This document shows positions 1 to 7,915 of a stretch of DNA of 64,000 bases, piece after piece. The translations under genes and the position numbers were made by a program. A model generated the notes under the pieces. It searched no databases. It was not told where the DNA came from and saw only the letters and a program-made list of their open reading frames with translations. The DNA is from Deltaproteobacteria bacterium. Its GTDB lineage: Bacteria; Desulfobacterota; Desulfobulbia; Desulfobulbales; Desulfurivibrionaceae. The stretch lies in contig DUZW01000004.1 of assembly GCA_013349295.1 (NCBI GenBank), positions 1 to 64,000 on the forward strand. The letters run 5' to 3'. How positions within the stretch are numbered: the stretch's first letter is position 1; the number at the start of each line of letters is the position of its first letter.

Positions 1-201
1 TTGCGGCAAATGCTGGCACGGTTTAAACTGAAAATGGCTGCCGAGCGTCAACAGTTCGCCTCGCTGCCGCAGCAGCAAGCCCCCAGGCCGCAGCTTGAAT
101 ACGGCGAAGGCGATTGGGGCGGGGGACCAAGTCGCGGTGCGGCCCAGGTAAAGCCGAGCAGCATCATTGCCTTGGATGATAAAGAGTTCGGCCGATATTA
201 A
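1..201 (+). CDS. C-terminal tail of a methyl-accepting chemotaxis protein (5' truncated)
   Basis: The gene enters from the left edge, so only the last 66 residues are visible. The segment RQMLARFKL resembles the last helical turn of the MCP signalling domain, which usually ends in a short '..L..RFKL' motif. It is followed by a proline/glutamine-rich linker and the terminal residues LDDKEFGRY. Acidic-aromatic tails of this kind occur on many deltaproteobacterial receptors and can serve as a tether for CheR/CheB. The hairpin-signalling core and membrane segments lie outside the window, so the assignment rests on the tail alone. Confidence 0.55.
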   Translation: MRQMLARFKLKMAAERQQFASLPQQQAPRPQLEYGEGDWGGGPSRGAAQVKPSSIIALDDKEFGRY

Positions 202-213
202 GCAAGAAGTCCG

Positions 214-240
214 GGCGGGTTGTTTTTTTCACAGCCCGCC
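214..240. terminator. Hairpin after the chemotaxis receptor gene, possible terminator
   Basis: Ten-base arms at 214-223 and 231-240 pair with one G-T wobble around a seven-base T-rich loop. It starts 12 bases after the receptor stop codon. The T run is in the loop, not 3' of the stem, so intrinsic termination is possible but not typical. Confidence 0.35.
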
Positions 241-751
241 TGGTTGTCCAAGAGTTCCATTGTCTCCGTATTGAAATAGCGCTTGGTGTAGTCCATACAA
301 CTCAGCAATTTCATTCCCGAGGATCTGGGCGTCACAGGGAATTGGCCTCGGTTTCCTTAATGAATTGAAAGAATTGCATTACGCGCTGAGAAGCAAAGGC
401 CTGCTCAGTGAATATCGGTATAAGCCGGATACCCGGTGCTTTTTCATTGAACTGGCAGGAGAACTTAGGAGCCGTTTAGAAACAACATGGCCAGTTATGT
501 TGCCTTACTGTACGGTTCCTTATGCCATCCGGCTCCCTGAAACAGCCATGTTGTTTTTTGACGATGGCTTATCGCGTTTACGATTCTCTTCAAAACCGGA
601 GCGGCTGAGGCCGACTTTCGTGTCGTTCTCCGGTCCGATAGAGCCGGACAAGGCTTGGACTGCGCTATCACGACAATGATCCTGGCAAAGGGAGTTGCAG
701 ATATTGGACTCTCCCGAATCCATCTTATCGTGAGAATAAACAAACCAAGGC

Positions 752-771
752 CAAGGGTATCAATACCCTTG
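752..771. promoter_or_regulatory. Perfect 9-bp inverted repeat, candidate operator
   Basis: CAAGGGTAT and ATACCCTTG are separated by two bases (CA). It is about 275 bases upstream of the probable start of the yitT-like gene. A short-spacer perfect palindrome suits a dimeric repressor site; no cognate regulator is visible in the window. Confidence 0.3.
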
Positions 772-1046
772 CCATCTGCGGATATTTGACCCAAATATTT
801 TGCGATACCACCGGGCGGCGGAAGAACTTCACCGGACAATCTTGGTGACGTTGGGCCGCTTTGACAAGGTGATAAAACCGAGGCATGGAACAGCCGGATT
901 CGGAGTGCATAAGCCAAGGGTGTGTCCCTACCGCTCTAACCAGGCGTCAAAAGCGGGGCTGTAGTTAGCTCGACATCTTGTGCGCGTTGCTATGCTTCAG
1001 CCAAATTTTCAAAATTCAGACCAGTAATTATTGGTGGGAAACTATT

Positions 1047-1925
1047 GTGCATGTGAAAAATAAACCCCAGACGCTATTCATCTCTCCACAACAAGTATTG
1101 CGGGATGTGCTTTTGATTTCCATTGGCAGTGTTCTTTGCGCCGTTGCTATAAACGGGATCTTGGCCCGACAGAATTTTGTTGCCGGCGGCATTACCGGGA
1201 TTTCTCTGGTTATTCATAAATTCATCCCAACGGTTCCCCTGGGATGGATTTATTTAATTCTTAATGTGCCGTTGTTTTCCCTGGCTTGGATGGCGGTTGG
1301 ACGACGTTTCTTTTTTTACAGCATGTTCGGCGCCTTTACTTTAACGCTCTCTCTTGCAGTTGTTCATGTCAGCATCAACCTGGAAGACAAAATGCTCAAT
1401 GCCCTCCTGGCCGGTTTGATTCTTGGGGCAGGGGCGGGACTTTGCTTAAGATCTTCCGGGTCGCAAGGTGGTACGGATATTCTCTCGGTCATGCTGCTGA
1501 AGAGATTTTCAGTAAGTATCGGCAATACAATTTTGGCGGTTAATGCCCTGGTCTTACTTTTGGTGTCAATATATTATTCAATAGAAGCAGTCCTTTACAC
1601 TTTGATTGTCCTTTTTGTCGGCTCCAAGGTGGTAAATCTCGTTGTTACCGGTCTCAGCCAGCGGAAGGCGGTATTCATCATTTCGTCCAAATGGGAACAA
1701 ATATCGGAAGAAATTTTGAAGGACATAAGGCGTGGGGTTACTATTATCCAAGGGAAAGGGGGGTATGCCAGAAACGATGAGCATATTTTGTACGCCGTAA
1801 TTGCGTTTACCGAAATTGGTCCATTGAAAAGACTCGTCGAAGATATTGATCCTGCTGCTTTTGTCGTAATAAGCGACACGTTGGAAGTGGTAAACTACAG
1901 GATAGGAAACCAGCCCCACTGGTAA
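1047..1925 (+). CDS. YitT family membrane protein (DUF161/DUF2179)
   Basis: A 292-residue integral membrane protein. The N-terminal two thirds has hydrophobic helices typical of the YitT_membrane domain, including glycine-rich segments such as AGGITGISLVIHK and GAGAGLCLRSSGSQGGTD. The last ~85 residues form a soluble DUF2179-like domain with the family pattern VTIIQGKGGY. The frame opens at 978, but the GTG at 1047 is preferred: GGTGGG lies about nine bases upstream and the product then has the usual family length. YitT proteins are proposed transporters without a settled substrate. The gene stands alone, 114 bases before the ROK kinase. Confidence 0.85.
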   Translation: MHVKNKPQTLFISPQQVLRDVLLISIGSVLCAVAINGILARQNFVAGGITGISLVIHKFIPTVPLGWIYLILNVPLFSLAWMAVGRRFFFYSMFGAFTLTLSLAVVHVSINLEDKMLNALLAGLILGAGAGLCLRSSGSQGGTDILSVMLLKRFSVSIGNTILAVNALVLLLVSIYYSIEAVLYTLIVLFVGSKVVNLVVTGLSQRKAVFIISSKWEQISEEILKDIRRGVTIIQGKGGYARNDEHILYAVIAFTEIGPLKRLVEDIDPAAFVVISDTLEVVNYRIGNQPHW

Positions 1926-2039
1926 TAAGCGATGAGCAAGAAAAGGACTCCGGGCCGGAAAAGTCGATTCAGCAAAGGGAATAGGGCTGATCTCTCCGTT
2001 TTTCTTCCCGGTCAATGAGGCACCCCAGAGAGGCAACCC

Positions 2040-2963
2040 ATGAACAAGAAACGCAAGGATGCGCTGGTGGGAGGAATTGAAGCCGGCGGCACCAAATTCG
2101 TGTGCGCTGTCGGAACGTGTCCGCAAGATCTGCATCGAACGGAGTTTTCTTCGGGAGATAACCCCGAGCAAGTTCTGGCCGAGGTCACGAATTGGCTCGT
2201 TGAGCAACAGCGTGAGCGTGGGACGCTCCAGGCCATCGGGATCGGGTCGTTCGGCCCGGTAGATCTCCACAAGGATTCGCCGACCTACGGATATATCACC
2301 TCGACGCCAAAATCCGGTTGGAGGAATACCGACATCCATGGCGCAGTAAAAAAGATATTCGCGGACATTCCCGTGGCCTTTGACACGGATGTGAATGCCG
2401 CCGCACTCGGTGAGTATTACTGGGGTAACGGCGCCGGCTTGCAAGACTTTGTCTATGTGACAATCGGGACAGGCATCGGAGCGGGTGGGATGGTGGGGGG
2501 GCGGCTTTTGCACGGCCTTGTCCACCCCGAGATGGGCCACATGCTCCTCCCCCGCATCCCTGGTGACAGGTTTGCCGGAGTGTGTCCATTTCATGGTGCC
2601 TGCTGGGAAGGATTGTGTTCCGGTCCGGCACTCTCGGCGCGGTCGGGGATACCGGCGGAGCTTCTGCCGCCGGAGCATGAATCCTGGGCAATGGAGACGC
2701 ACTATATTGCCTCAGCGATTGCCAACATAGTCTGCGTATTATCCCCTCGTCGGGTGATCATCGGAGGGAGCGTCAGGAAGGCCGGGCGGCTTGGGTCGGA
2801 GCGGTTTTTTCAGATGATCCGCGAGAAGGTGCAGCTGGCATTGCATGAATACATCGTTTCTCCGGCCCTGAAAGAGGAGGTCGGAAGTTTTATCGTGCCG
2901 CCGCTCCTTGGGGATGACGCCGGGATTTGTGGAGCCATGGCCTTGGCTCAACAGGAATTATAA
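2040..2963 (+). CDS. ROK family sugar kinase, fructokinase-like
   Basis: A 307-residue cytosolic kinase expected to phosphorylate a hexose with ATP. The N-terminal phosphate loop reads GGIEAGGTKF (residues 11-20). DTDVNAAALGE (about 115-125) contains the catalytic aspartate region, and TIGTGIGAGG (about 141-150) is the second ATP-binding loop. The ROK zinc site is visible as HPEMGH followed by CPFHGACWEGLC (about 162-193). That form and the overall length fit bacterial fructokinases (ScrK/GmuE type) better than glucokinases. No sugar transporter is adjacent, so the true substrate is uncertain. GAGGCA precedes the ATG. Confidence 0.85.
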   Translation: MNKKRKDALVGGIEAGGTKFVCAVGTCPQDLHRTEFSSGDNPEQVLAEVTNWLVEQQRERGTLQAIGIGSFGPVDLHKDSPTYGYITSTPKSGWRNTDIHGAVKKIFADIPVAFDTDVNAAALGEYYWGNGAGLQDFVYVTIGTGIGAGGMVGGRLLHGLVHPEMGHMLLPRIPGDRFAGVCPFHGACWEGLCSGPALSARSGIPAELLPPEHESWAMETHYIASAIANIVCVLSPRRVIIGGSVRKAGRLGSERFFQMIREKVQLALHEYIVSPALKEEVGSFIVPPLLGDDAGICGAMALAQQEL

Positions 2964-3035
2964 TTTTTTGTCTCGGGGAAATGGGCCCCGTTTCAAGTGG
3001 GGTCCGTCAACCGAGGACTACCTTATCATTCGGAA

Positions 3036-3812
3036 TCAAGAAGGATGCTTCCTGGGTTTACGGGGAGGGCTTTTTGTTTCTGCGGCGTTTTTTGTGCGAA
3101 TCTTTTTCCATTCTGCCAAATGATGTTTGTTCAGCTGCTGAATATCTGAGTTGCAGATTCTTTCGAGGGCTGCCAGCTTTTGGCGCTCGGTTGCCAGGAT
3201 ATCGAGAAGTCTGAAGCGATGTTCAAACGGTATGGATGGAGGCAGGTTTCTCCAGTATTCTTTTTCCGACTCATCCATGGTTTTCGTATGGGTTATTAGT
3301 ATGTTGACGAGTTGCATTAAGCGCATATCGTCTTTATTGTCCAAGATCTCGGCCATTATGGCATTTTTCGCTGGTTCCGATGTTTCAATGGCGATAATGT
3401 CGCGCTGGGGAACGGGTTGTTTTCCAAGTTCTTTTCCTTGTGCATGGATACCGGCGAGAGAACCGAATTTCGGCTGATACTCTTTTAGGGTGGCGGCTAA
3501 TATCTTTTTGTCGCGTTTTATTGATTTCAGCACTGCTTCCAGCGTTTTCAGCCTGTTTTTCAGTTTCTCTCGAGTTGTCCGGGCAGACTTCTTTTTTTGG
3601 GGGGAAAGGCGGGCAATTTTTTTCTCGGTTGCTTTCTTCTCAAGTTCGATTGCCTGCTGGTGTTCTTGTAAGGTAGCTTCGAGCTGACGGATAGTCTGGA
3701 CTGTTCCTTTGGTCTCTGCGCTTACTGGGGGGCTGCTCTTGGTTTGAGCCTGTGCCTGCGAGAATGCGGGGAACACATAGATCAAACTCATAATTACCAG
3801 CAACGCTCTCAT
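3036..3812 (-). CDS. Secreted coiled-coil protein of unknown function
   Basis: 258 residues with a signal peptide (MRALLVIMSLIYVFPAFSQA, cleavage near residue 20). The mature part is rich in K, E, Q and R. Residues ~40-115 have heptad-like spacing and two basic blocks (SPQKKKSAR, KRDKK) that suggest a long coiled coil. A second helical region follows and the C-terminus is basic (SPPRKPRKHPS). AGGA lies seven bases before the ATG. It is the last gene of the minus-strand series and converges on the ROK kinase. I do not recognise a family; a periplasmic scaffold or envelope-binding role would be a guess. Confidence 0.6.
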   Translation of the reverse strand: MRALLVIMSLIYVFPAFSQAQAQTKSSPPVSAETKGTVQTIRQLEATLQEHQQAIELEKKATEKKIARLSPQKKKSARTTREKLKNRLKTLEAVLKSIKRDKKILAATLKEYQPKFGSLAGIHAQGKELGKQPVPQRDIIAIETSEPAKNAIMAEILDNKDDMRLMQLVNILITHTKTMDESEKEYWRNLPPSIPFEHRFRLLDILATERQKLAALERICNSDIQQLNKHHLAEWKKIRTKNAAETKSPPRKPRKHPS

Positions 3813-3932
3813 CGTTTCGTCCTGTTTTTCTTACGCTTGATTTTCATGGAAATATTTGCAGTGTTATTGTGCGTTGCCGAGGATTGGCGAGCCGCCGTGG
3901 TTCTTGGCGGATCCAGTGGCGGGATTGCGCAA

Positions 3933-5339
3933 TCAGCCTTCATTGTTTTCCAGCTTGCTGTGCCGGATTGAGTAGGAGAAATAGACGATCACCCCGATCG
4001 CCAGCCAGATTGCGAAGCGAACCCAGGTGAGCCAAGGGAGAAAAGCCATGAGAACGCTGCAGGAGAAGGCGCCGAGCAGGGGGAACACCGGGTTGAGCGG
4101 ATTCTTGAAAGGACGATGCAGCGTTGGTTGTTTGATGCGCAGGACGACCACCCCCAGGCAGACCAGAACAAAGGCGGCCAGGGTGCCGATGTTGACCAGC
4201 TCGGCCAGTTCGCCCAAGGGTATGAAGCCGGCGATCAGGGAGATGATCAGGCCGCAGATTCCGATGACCCGCACCGGGGTGTGGGTTTTGGGATGAATCT
4301 TCGCGAAGAACGGCGAGAGCAACCCGTCCCGGGACATGGCAAAGAAGACCCTGGTCAGTCCGTAATAGAGGACGAGCATGACCGTGGTTAATCCGGCGAT
4401 GACGCCGGTGGCCACCAGGGCCGAGGCCCAGTTGACTCCGATCAGCTGGAGGGAGTGGGCCACGGGCGAAGGCACGTTCAACTGGGTGTACGGGACCATT
4501 CCGGTGAGCAGGCCGGAGACCATGATGTAGATGACGGTGCAAAAGGCCAGGGAAAAGATGATGCCGAAGGGCACATCCCGTTGCGGATTTTTTGCCTCTT
4601 CGGCGGCGGTGGAAACGGCGTCGAAGCCTATATAGGCGAAGAAGACTATGGCCGCACCGGCCAGCACCCCGACGGGTTTGCCGTCCGGGCTCTGGCTGCT
4701 CCAGCCGAACGGCATGAACGGGCTCCAGTTTTCCGGATTAACGTGAAACACCGCCACTCCGATGAAGACCGCGATGGTCAAGAGTTTGACAAAGACCATC
4801 ACCATGTTGGTGCGGGCGCTCTCCCGCATGCCCAGCATCAGCAGGACCATCAGGATGAGGACGATACCGGCGGCCGGCAGATTGATGATGCCGCCCAGGG
4901 AAGGGGCCTTGGTCAGAGCTTCCGGCAAGGCGAGGCCGACGGCGGTGAGGGCGTTGTTGAAATATCCGGCCCAGCCGGTGGCTACGGCGGCGGTGGCCAC
5001 CCCGTATTCGAGAATCAGGTCCCAGCCGATGATCCAGGCGATCAGTTCGCCGAAGGCTACATAACTGTAACCGTAGGCGCTGCCGCAGCCGCCCACGGCG
5101 GCGGCCAGTTCGGCATAGGCCAGGGCCGCGAAGGCGCAGGCGATTCCGGCGATGACAAAGGAGAGCACCACGGCTGGGCCTGCCTGGGTGGCGGCGGCGA
5201 TGCCGGTGAGCACGAAGATTCCGGTGCCGATGATGGCGCCGATCCCGAGAAAGGTGAGATCAAAGGCGGTGAGGCATTTTTTGAGGCCGGTATGCTCGCA
5301 ATCCTCGGAGGCGGTGGTCTTGGTGCGAAAGATCTTCAT
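3933..5339 (-). CDS. APC-superfamily amino acid permease (cationic amino acid transporter type)
   Basis: 468 residues with twelve predicted membrane segments. The hallmark GIGAIIGTGIFVLTG in TM1, the GSAYGYSYV region in TM3, and FFAYIGFDAVSTAAEEAKNP in the TM6-loop region are characteristic of the YfnA/CAT group of APC transporters. It would import an amino acid, probably by proton symport, across the inner membrane. Three in-frame starts exist (5402, 5345, 5339). AAAGGG immediately before ATG-AAC-ATG gives proper spacing only for the ATG at 5339. The upstream neighbour is the SH3 gene, 69 bases away. Substrate cannot be read from sequence. Confidence 0.88.
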   Translation of the reverse strand: MKIFRTKTTASEDCEHTGLKKCLTAFDLTFLGIGAIIGTGIFVLTGIAAATQAGPAVVLSFVIAGIACAFAALAYAELAAAVGGCGSAYGYSYVAFGELIAWIIGWDLILEYGVATAAVATGWAGYFNNALTAVGLALPEALTKAPSLGGIINLPAAGIVLILMVLLMLGMRESARTNMVMVFVKLLTIAVFIGVAVFHVNPENWSPFMPFGWSSQSPDGKPVGVLAGAAIVFFAYIGFDAVSTAAEEAKNPQRDVPFGIIFSLAFCTVIYIMVSGLLTGMVPYTQLNVPSPVAHSLQLIGVNWASALVATGVIAGLTTVMLVLYYGLTRVFFAMSRDGLLSPFFAKIHPKTHTPVRVIGICGLIISLIAGFIPLGELAELVNIGTLAAFVLVCLGVVVLRIKQPTLHRPFKNPLNPVFPLLGAFSCSVLMAFLPWLTWVRFAIWLAIGVIVYFSYSIRHSKLENNEG

Positions 5340-5408
5340 GTTCATCCCTTTGTGAACGGGTGGAGTTGCCCCGGCCGCAGGCCGGAGATGTCGAAGTTTC
5401 AAGCTGGG

Positions 5409-5846
5409 TTACCAGCCCCAGAGCGCGTCGCGTTGGAGCCAGCCGGAGAGGCCGGATTCATGCCGGACCTGAACCCAATCCTTCTTATGTTTGATGGTCC
5501 GCAGGACCACGCCCCGGGTGGCGTTGCCCACGATGCGCTGGTTTTCTCCCGGGCCCTTTCGGATAATGGCTTTTTCAGACTTGACAATCATGTAAGGGGT
5601 TTTGGCAACCAGTTTTTTGTATATCCAGCCTGTGTCCGATTCATAGTCGGTCACCTCGATCCAGTTGCCTTTGCGGCTGACCACCTGCAGGGGGTATCCT
5701 ACGCCCAATTCCCACTTGATTGGGTATGTGGTTCCAGGTCCGGAACGCATCGTTGCCTTGGCGCGATTGATGCTCACCATTTCCGCGTGGGCAACTGTAG
5801 TGAAAATTAAAAGAAAAACGAGTCCGAAACAGAGTCGCCGGATCAT
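5409..5846 (-). CDS. Exported bacterial SH3 (SH3b) domain protein
   Basis: 145 residues: a signal peptide (hydrophobic FGLVFLLIFTTVAHA, cleavage after AHA) and two tandem SH3b repeats. Repeat one contains ATMRSGPGTTYP and GNWIEVTDYES; repeat two contains AIIRKGPGENQR and DWVQVRHESGLSGWL. The 'RxGPG' and 'W.V' patterns are the family signature. Such domains bind peptidoglycan or mediate envelope contacts. It follows the polyferredoxin gene by 26 bases on the same strand, so co-transcription is likely, but no functional link to electron transfer is evident. Confidence 0.82.
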   Translation of the reverse strand: MIRRLCFGLVFLLIFTTVAHAEMVSINRAKATMRSGPGTTYPIKWELGVGYPLQVVSRKGNWIEVTDYESDTGWIYKKLVAKTPYMIVKSEKAIIRKGPGENQRIVGNATRGVVLRTIKHKKDWVQVRHESGLSGWLQRDALWGW

Positions 5847-5872
5847 GAAAAACCTCCTTGCGCTGTGTGGGG

Positions 5873-6766
5873 TTACGATTTACTGGCTGGGGACAGATCC
5901 TTGCTCGGAACGGTCAAGGGAATGCCGCCGATTTCCAGAGAGATGGCGTCGAACTGGCAGGCCTTGTTCATGCAGGCCAGGCAGGTGATGCACTCCGGGT
6001 CGTCCGGAGATTCATTGAATTTGACTCCCATTGGGCAGACATGGTGGCAGGCTTTGCAATTGGTGCATCTGGCTTCGTCAAGGTGCAGTTTGATCAGTCG
6101 GACCCTGCTGAAGAGTGCGTAAAAAGCGCCCAAGGGGCAAACTGTCCGGCAGAAGGGCCGACTGGCAAAGACAGCCCAGGTCAAAAAAAGGATCATGATT
6201 ACGAATTTATTCAGGAAAAGCAGGCCGATGGTGTTGCGGAGATTGGGTTGCAGAAAGAGCATGGGCAACCCCGCTTCCAGGGTTCCGGCCGGGCAGATGA
6301 ACTTGCAGAACCAGGGACTTCCCGTGCCGAAATCATCAACAAGCACCAGCGGCAGAACAACGACAAAGAGGAGCAGGAACATGAACTTGCCATAGGAGAG
6401 CAGGCGCGGGATTCGGAATTTTCGGGAGGGAATCTTGTGCAGGAGTTCCTGGATAAAGCCGAAGGGGCAGGCCCAGCCGCAGATCATCCTGCCGAACAGG
6501 CCCCCGAGGACGCCGATGCTGCCGATTACCGAAAAGCCGAAATAATACTGGCCGTTTTCCAGGGAGAAGCGCAGGCCGGCCAGCAGCTGCTGGATCGAGC
6601 CCAATGGGCAGTAAGTGGTTGCCGCCGGGCAGGAATAGCAGTTCAGGCCGGGGGCGCAAATCACCTTGAGCGGCCCCTGGTAGATGGATTTGGTAAAGGG
6701 GAAGGACCATGAGCTGTTCGTGAGGACTCCGACGATCACCTGGACCCATTTGCGTACGGTTTCCAT
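5873..6766 (-). CDS. Membrane polyferredoxin, NapH/CcoG-like 4Fe-4S protein
   Basis: 297 residues combining four to five membrane segments with many cysteines. From the N-terminus: CAPGLNCYSCPAATTYCPLG; CGWACPFGF on the second loop; CKFICPAG; CRTVCPLGAF; then a C-terminal pair of ferredoxin motifs (CTNCKACHHVCPMG and CITCLACMNKACQ). The 'C..CP.G' loops are those of NapH-type quinol-oxidising membrane modules. It probably passes electrons between the quinone pool or membrane and a soluble partner. It starts one base after the stop of the 56-aa CXXC gene, so the two are translationally linked. The terminal electron acceptor is not encoded nearby. Confidence 0.85.
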   Translation of the reverse strand: METVRKWVQVIVGVLTNSSWSFPFTKSIYQGPLKVICAPGLNCYSCPAATTYCPLGSIQQLLAGLRFSLENGQYYFGFSVIGSIGVLGGLFGRMICGWACPFGFIQELLHKIPSRKFRIPRLLSYGKFMFLLLFVVVLPLVLVDDFGTGSPWFCKFICPAGTLEAGLPMLFLQPNLRNTIGLLFLNKFVIMILFLTWAVFASRPFCRTVCPLGAFYALFSRVRLIKLHLDEARCTNCKACHHVCPMGVKFNESPDDPECITCLACMNKACQFDAISLEIGGIPLTVPSKDLSPASKS

Positions 6767-6767
6767 C

Positions 6768-6938
6768 TCAGCCTATTCCTATGCAGCTCAGGCAGACCTG
6801 TATCGCCTGTTCCAAGACACGGGAAGGTTCACCGGTGGCGACGCCGATCAGCCAAAGGAGAAGAAAGGCGGGGATCACCACGAAAGGTGGTTTGCGGAGT
6901 GGTCTTTTTTTACGGAAATCGCGGGTGGTCAGGGTCAT
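6768..6938 (-). CDS. 56-aa CD1871A-family CXXC-motif membrane peptide
   Basis: A small gene between the thiamine-binding-like gene and the polyferredoxin. The product begins MTLTTRDFRKKRPLRKPPF, has one hydrophobic segment (VVIPAFLLLWLIGVATG), and ends VLEQAIQVCLSCIGIG. The terminal 'CLxCIGIG' after a single membrane helix is the signature of CD1871A-type CXXC peptides, typically encoded beside 4Fe-4S membrane proteins, as here. It ends one base before the polyferredoxin ATG and begins 23 bases after the upstream gene. The two cysteines could ligate a cluster or form a redox disulfide. Function is unknown; position suggests a subunit or assembly factor for the polyferredoxin. Confidence 0.75.
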   Translation of the reverse strand: MTLTTRDFRKKRPLRKPPFVVIPAFLLLWLIGVATGEPSRVLEQAIQVCLSCIGIG

Positions 6939-6961
6939 TGCTCTTGTTGTCCGAGATTGAT

Positions 6962-7261
6962 TCAGGTGAGGCGGGCGTGGACCGCAGCGGTTTTATCGCC
7001 CAGATTCACATCCTTGTCGCGTCGTTCGTCAAGCACCATCTGGGTTACGACTCGCTGCACCCCATGGGAAAAAGGCAGGGCATGCAGCCGGGCGGCCAGG
7101 GCAAAAAGCTCCGGGGGGTCGCCCTCGATGAGCGTTCCCATGTCGGTCAGTTCATGACGGACGCCTTCCCTGCGCAACGTCTGTTGGATTTCCGCCACGT
7201 ATTGACCCACACTGGGTGTTTGGGTGCCCAGGGGGATGATGGTCAGCTGCATGATCGCCAT
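6962..7261 (-). CDS. Thiamine-binding-like protein, MTH1187/YqgV family (DUF77)
   Basis: 99 residues, cytosolic, with ferredoxin-like fold family features: start MAIMQLTIIPLGT, then SVGQYVAEIQQTL, and ELTDMGTLIEG in the region that binds ligand in YkoF/MTH1187-type proteins. Members bind thiamine-like molecules or form oligomers of unclear role. The frame is open to 7369, but the ATG at 7261 is preferred because AAGGAAAG lies just upstream and the family begins here. It leads a tight gene string with the CXXC peptide, polyferredoxin and SH3 genes. Why a thiamine-binding fold should sit with iron-sulfur proteins is not known. Confidence 0.8.
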   Translation of the reverse strand: MAIMQLTIIPLGTQTPSVGQYVAEIQQTLRREGVRHELTDMGTLIEGDPPELFALAARLHALPFSHGVQRVVTQMVLDERRDKDVNLGDKTAAVHARLT

Positions 7262-7302
7262 GGCTCTTTCCTTGACAAGGGGGTGCAAGTGTAAAGAAGG
7301 GA

Positions 7303-7331
7303 AGATAACACAGAGATGCGCTGGGTGCAAA
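7303..7331 (-). promoter_or_regulatory. Candidate sigma-70 promoter for the thiamine-binding/polyferredoxin operon
   Basis: On the minus strand TTTGCA is followed after exactly 17 bases by TTATCT, about 42 bases upstream of the ATG at 7261. A six-base-arm hairpin (7344-7349 with 7360-7365) lies just upstream and may end the PilZ transcript. Confidence 0.35.
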
Positions 7332-7487
7332 TAAAGGGGGCTCGCCTTCCCTGTAGGGTGAAGGCTCATTCAGGTCCGGTGAGGCGAAACGTGCCTACAG
7401 CGAGCGGTTTGGAGTCACGCTCCGCTTGTTTTCCTTTAAATTTTTCCCCAATGGTGGCAGATGCACGGAAAAGGACTCTGTTGCGGA

Positions 7488-7865
7488 TCACTCCTGGTCA
7501 TGGAACTTCTCGATTTGCGCCGAGAATTCCTCGTCCAGCGCGTCCGGGTCTTCGGAATTGTAGTACAGGATGTTTTTCAGATGAAAAAAACTGTCCAGGT
7601 CCATCTCGTAAAAGTGCAGGGCCAGTCCATCCTCTTCCACCCGGACAACGGTGCCCTTCATTTTCAAGGTCAGATGGCTGGTTGAGCCCACCAGCCGCAG
7701 GGAGACCAAACACTTCTCGCCGATTTTGTGTCCGGTGACGCCAAGCACGAAGACCCCCTTGAGACTCAGGTCGGCGGTTTTGCACTCAGCATGGCTCTGA
7801 TCCGGGAAGTCCAGACCGATGATGATCTGAAACGGCACCCTGCTGTTCTTGCGCTTGTTTTTCAT
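7488..7865 (-). CDS. PilZ domain protein (c-di-GMP receptor)
   Basis: 125 residues. The two PilZ ligand motifs are present: an N-terminal basic stretch KNKRKNSRVPF (R-x3-R type) and DLSLKGVFV matching (D/N)-x-S-x-x-G. The rest is a beta barrel with a short C-terminal acidic helix. It is a stand-alone PilZ receptor that would bind c-di-GMP and act on an unknown partner. It lies 50 bases downstream of the 340-aa gene on the same strand, which makes that protein a candidate partner. A diguanylate cyclase is encoded elsewhere in the window (47.8-49.1 kb). Confidence 0.85.
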   Translation of the reverse strand: MKNKRKNSRVPFQIIIGLDFPDQSHAECKTADLSLKGVFVLGVTGHKIGEKCLVSLRLVGSTSHLTLKMKGTVVRVEEDGLALHFYEMDLDSFFHLKNILYYNSEDPDALDEEFSAQIEKFHDQE

Positions 7866-7915
7866 GGTTGCACCCTCTTGTTCGGTGATCTGGTTGCCTG
7901 CTTTACGCAGCGATC

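Larger units (their letters stand above)
202..1046. other. Gene-poor interval between the MCP gene and the yitT-like gene
   Basis: About 845 bases with no convincing gene. Open frames exist on both strands (a 104-codon frame at 365-679 plus, a 140-codon frame at 495-917 minus), but none has a recognisable motif or a good ribosome-binding site. A 38-codon minus-strand frame (198-314; includes MDYTKRYFNTETMELLDNQ) has natural-looking composition but overlaps the hairpin at 214-240. A 12-base inverted repeat (480-491 and 545-556, core AACAACATGGC) and a palindrome at 752-771 are present. The stretch may be decayed coding DNA or a regulatory region; I cannot decide which. Confidence 0.5.

Noticed and set aside
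365-679. 104-codon plus-strand frame
   Set aside because: No ribosome-binding site, spans an inverted repeat, and composition is not convincing.
1578-2702. 374-codon minus-strand frame
   Set aside because: Overlaps yitT-like and ROK kinase genes on the other strand and lacks any domain.
4455-5810. 451-codon plus-strand frame
   Set aside because: Antisense to the APC permease and SH3 genes; composition is low-complexity (G, D, H-rich) and it has no motif.
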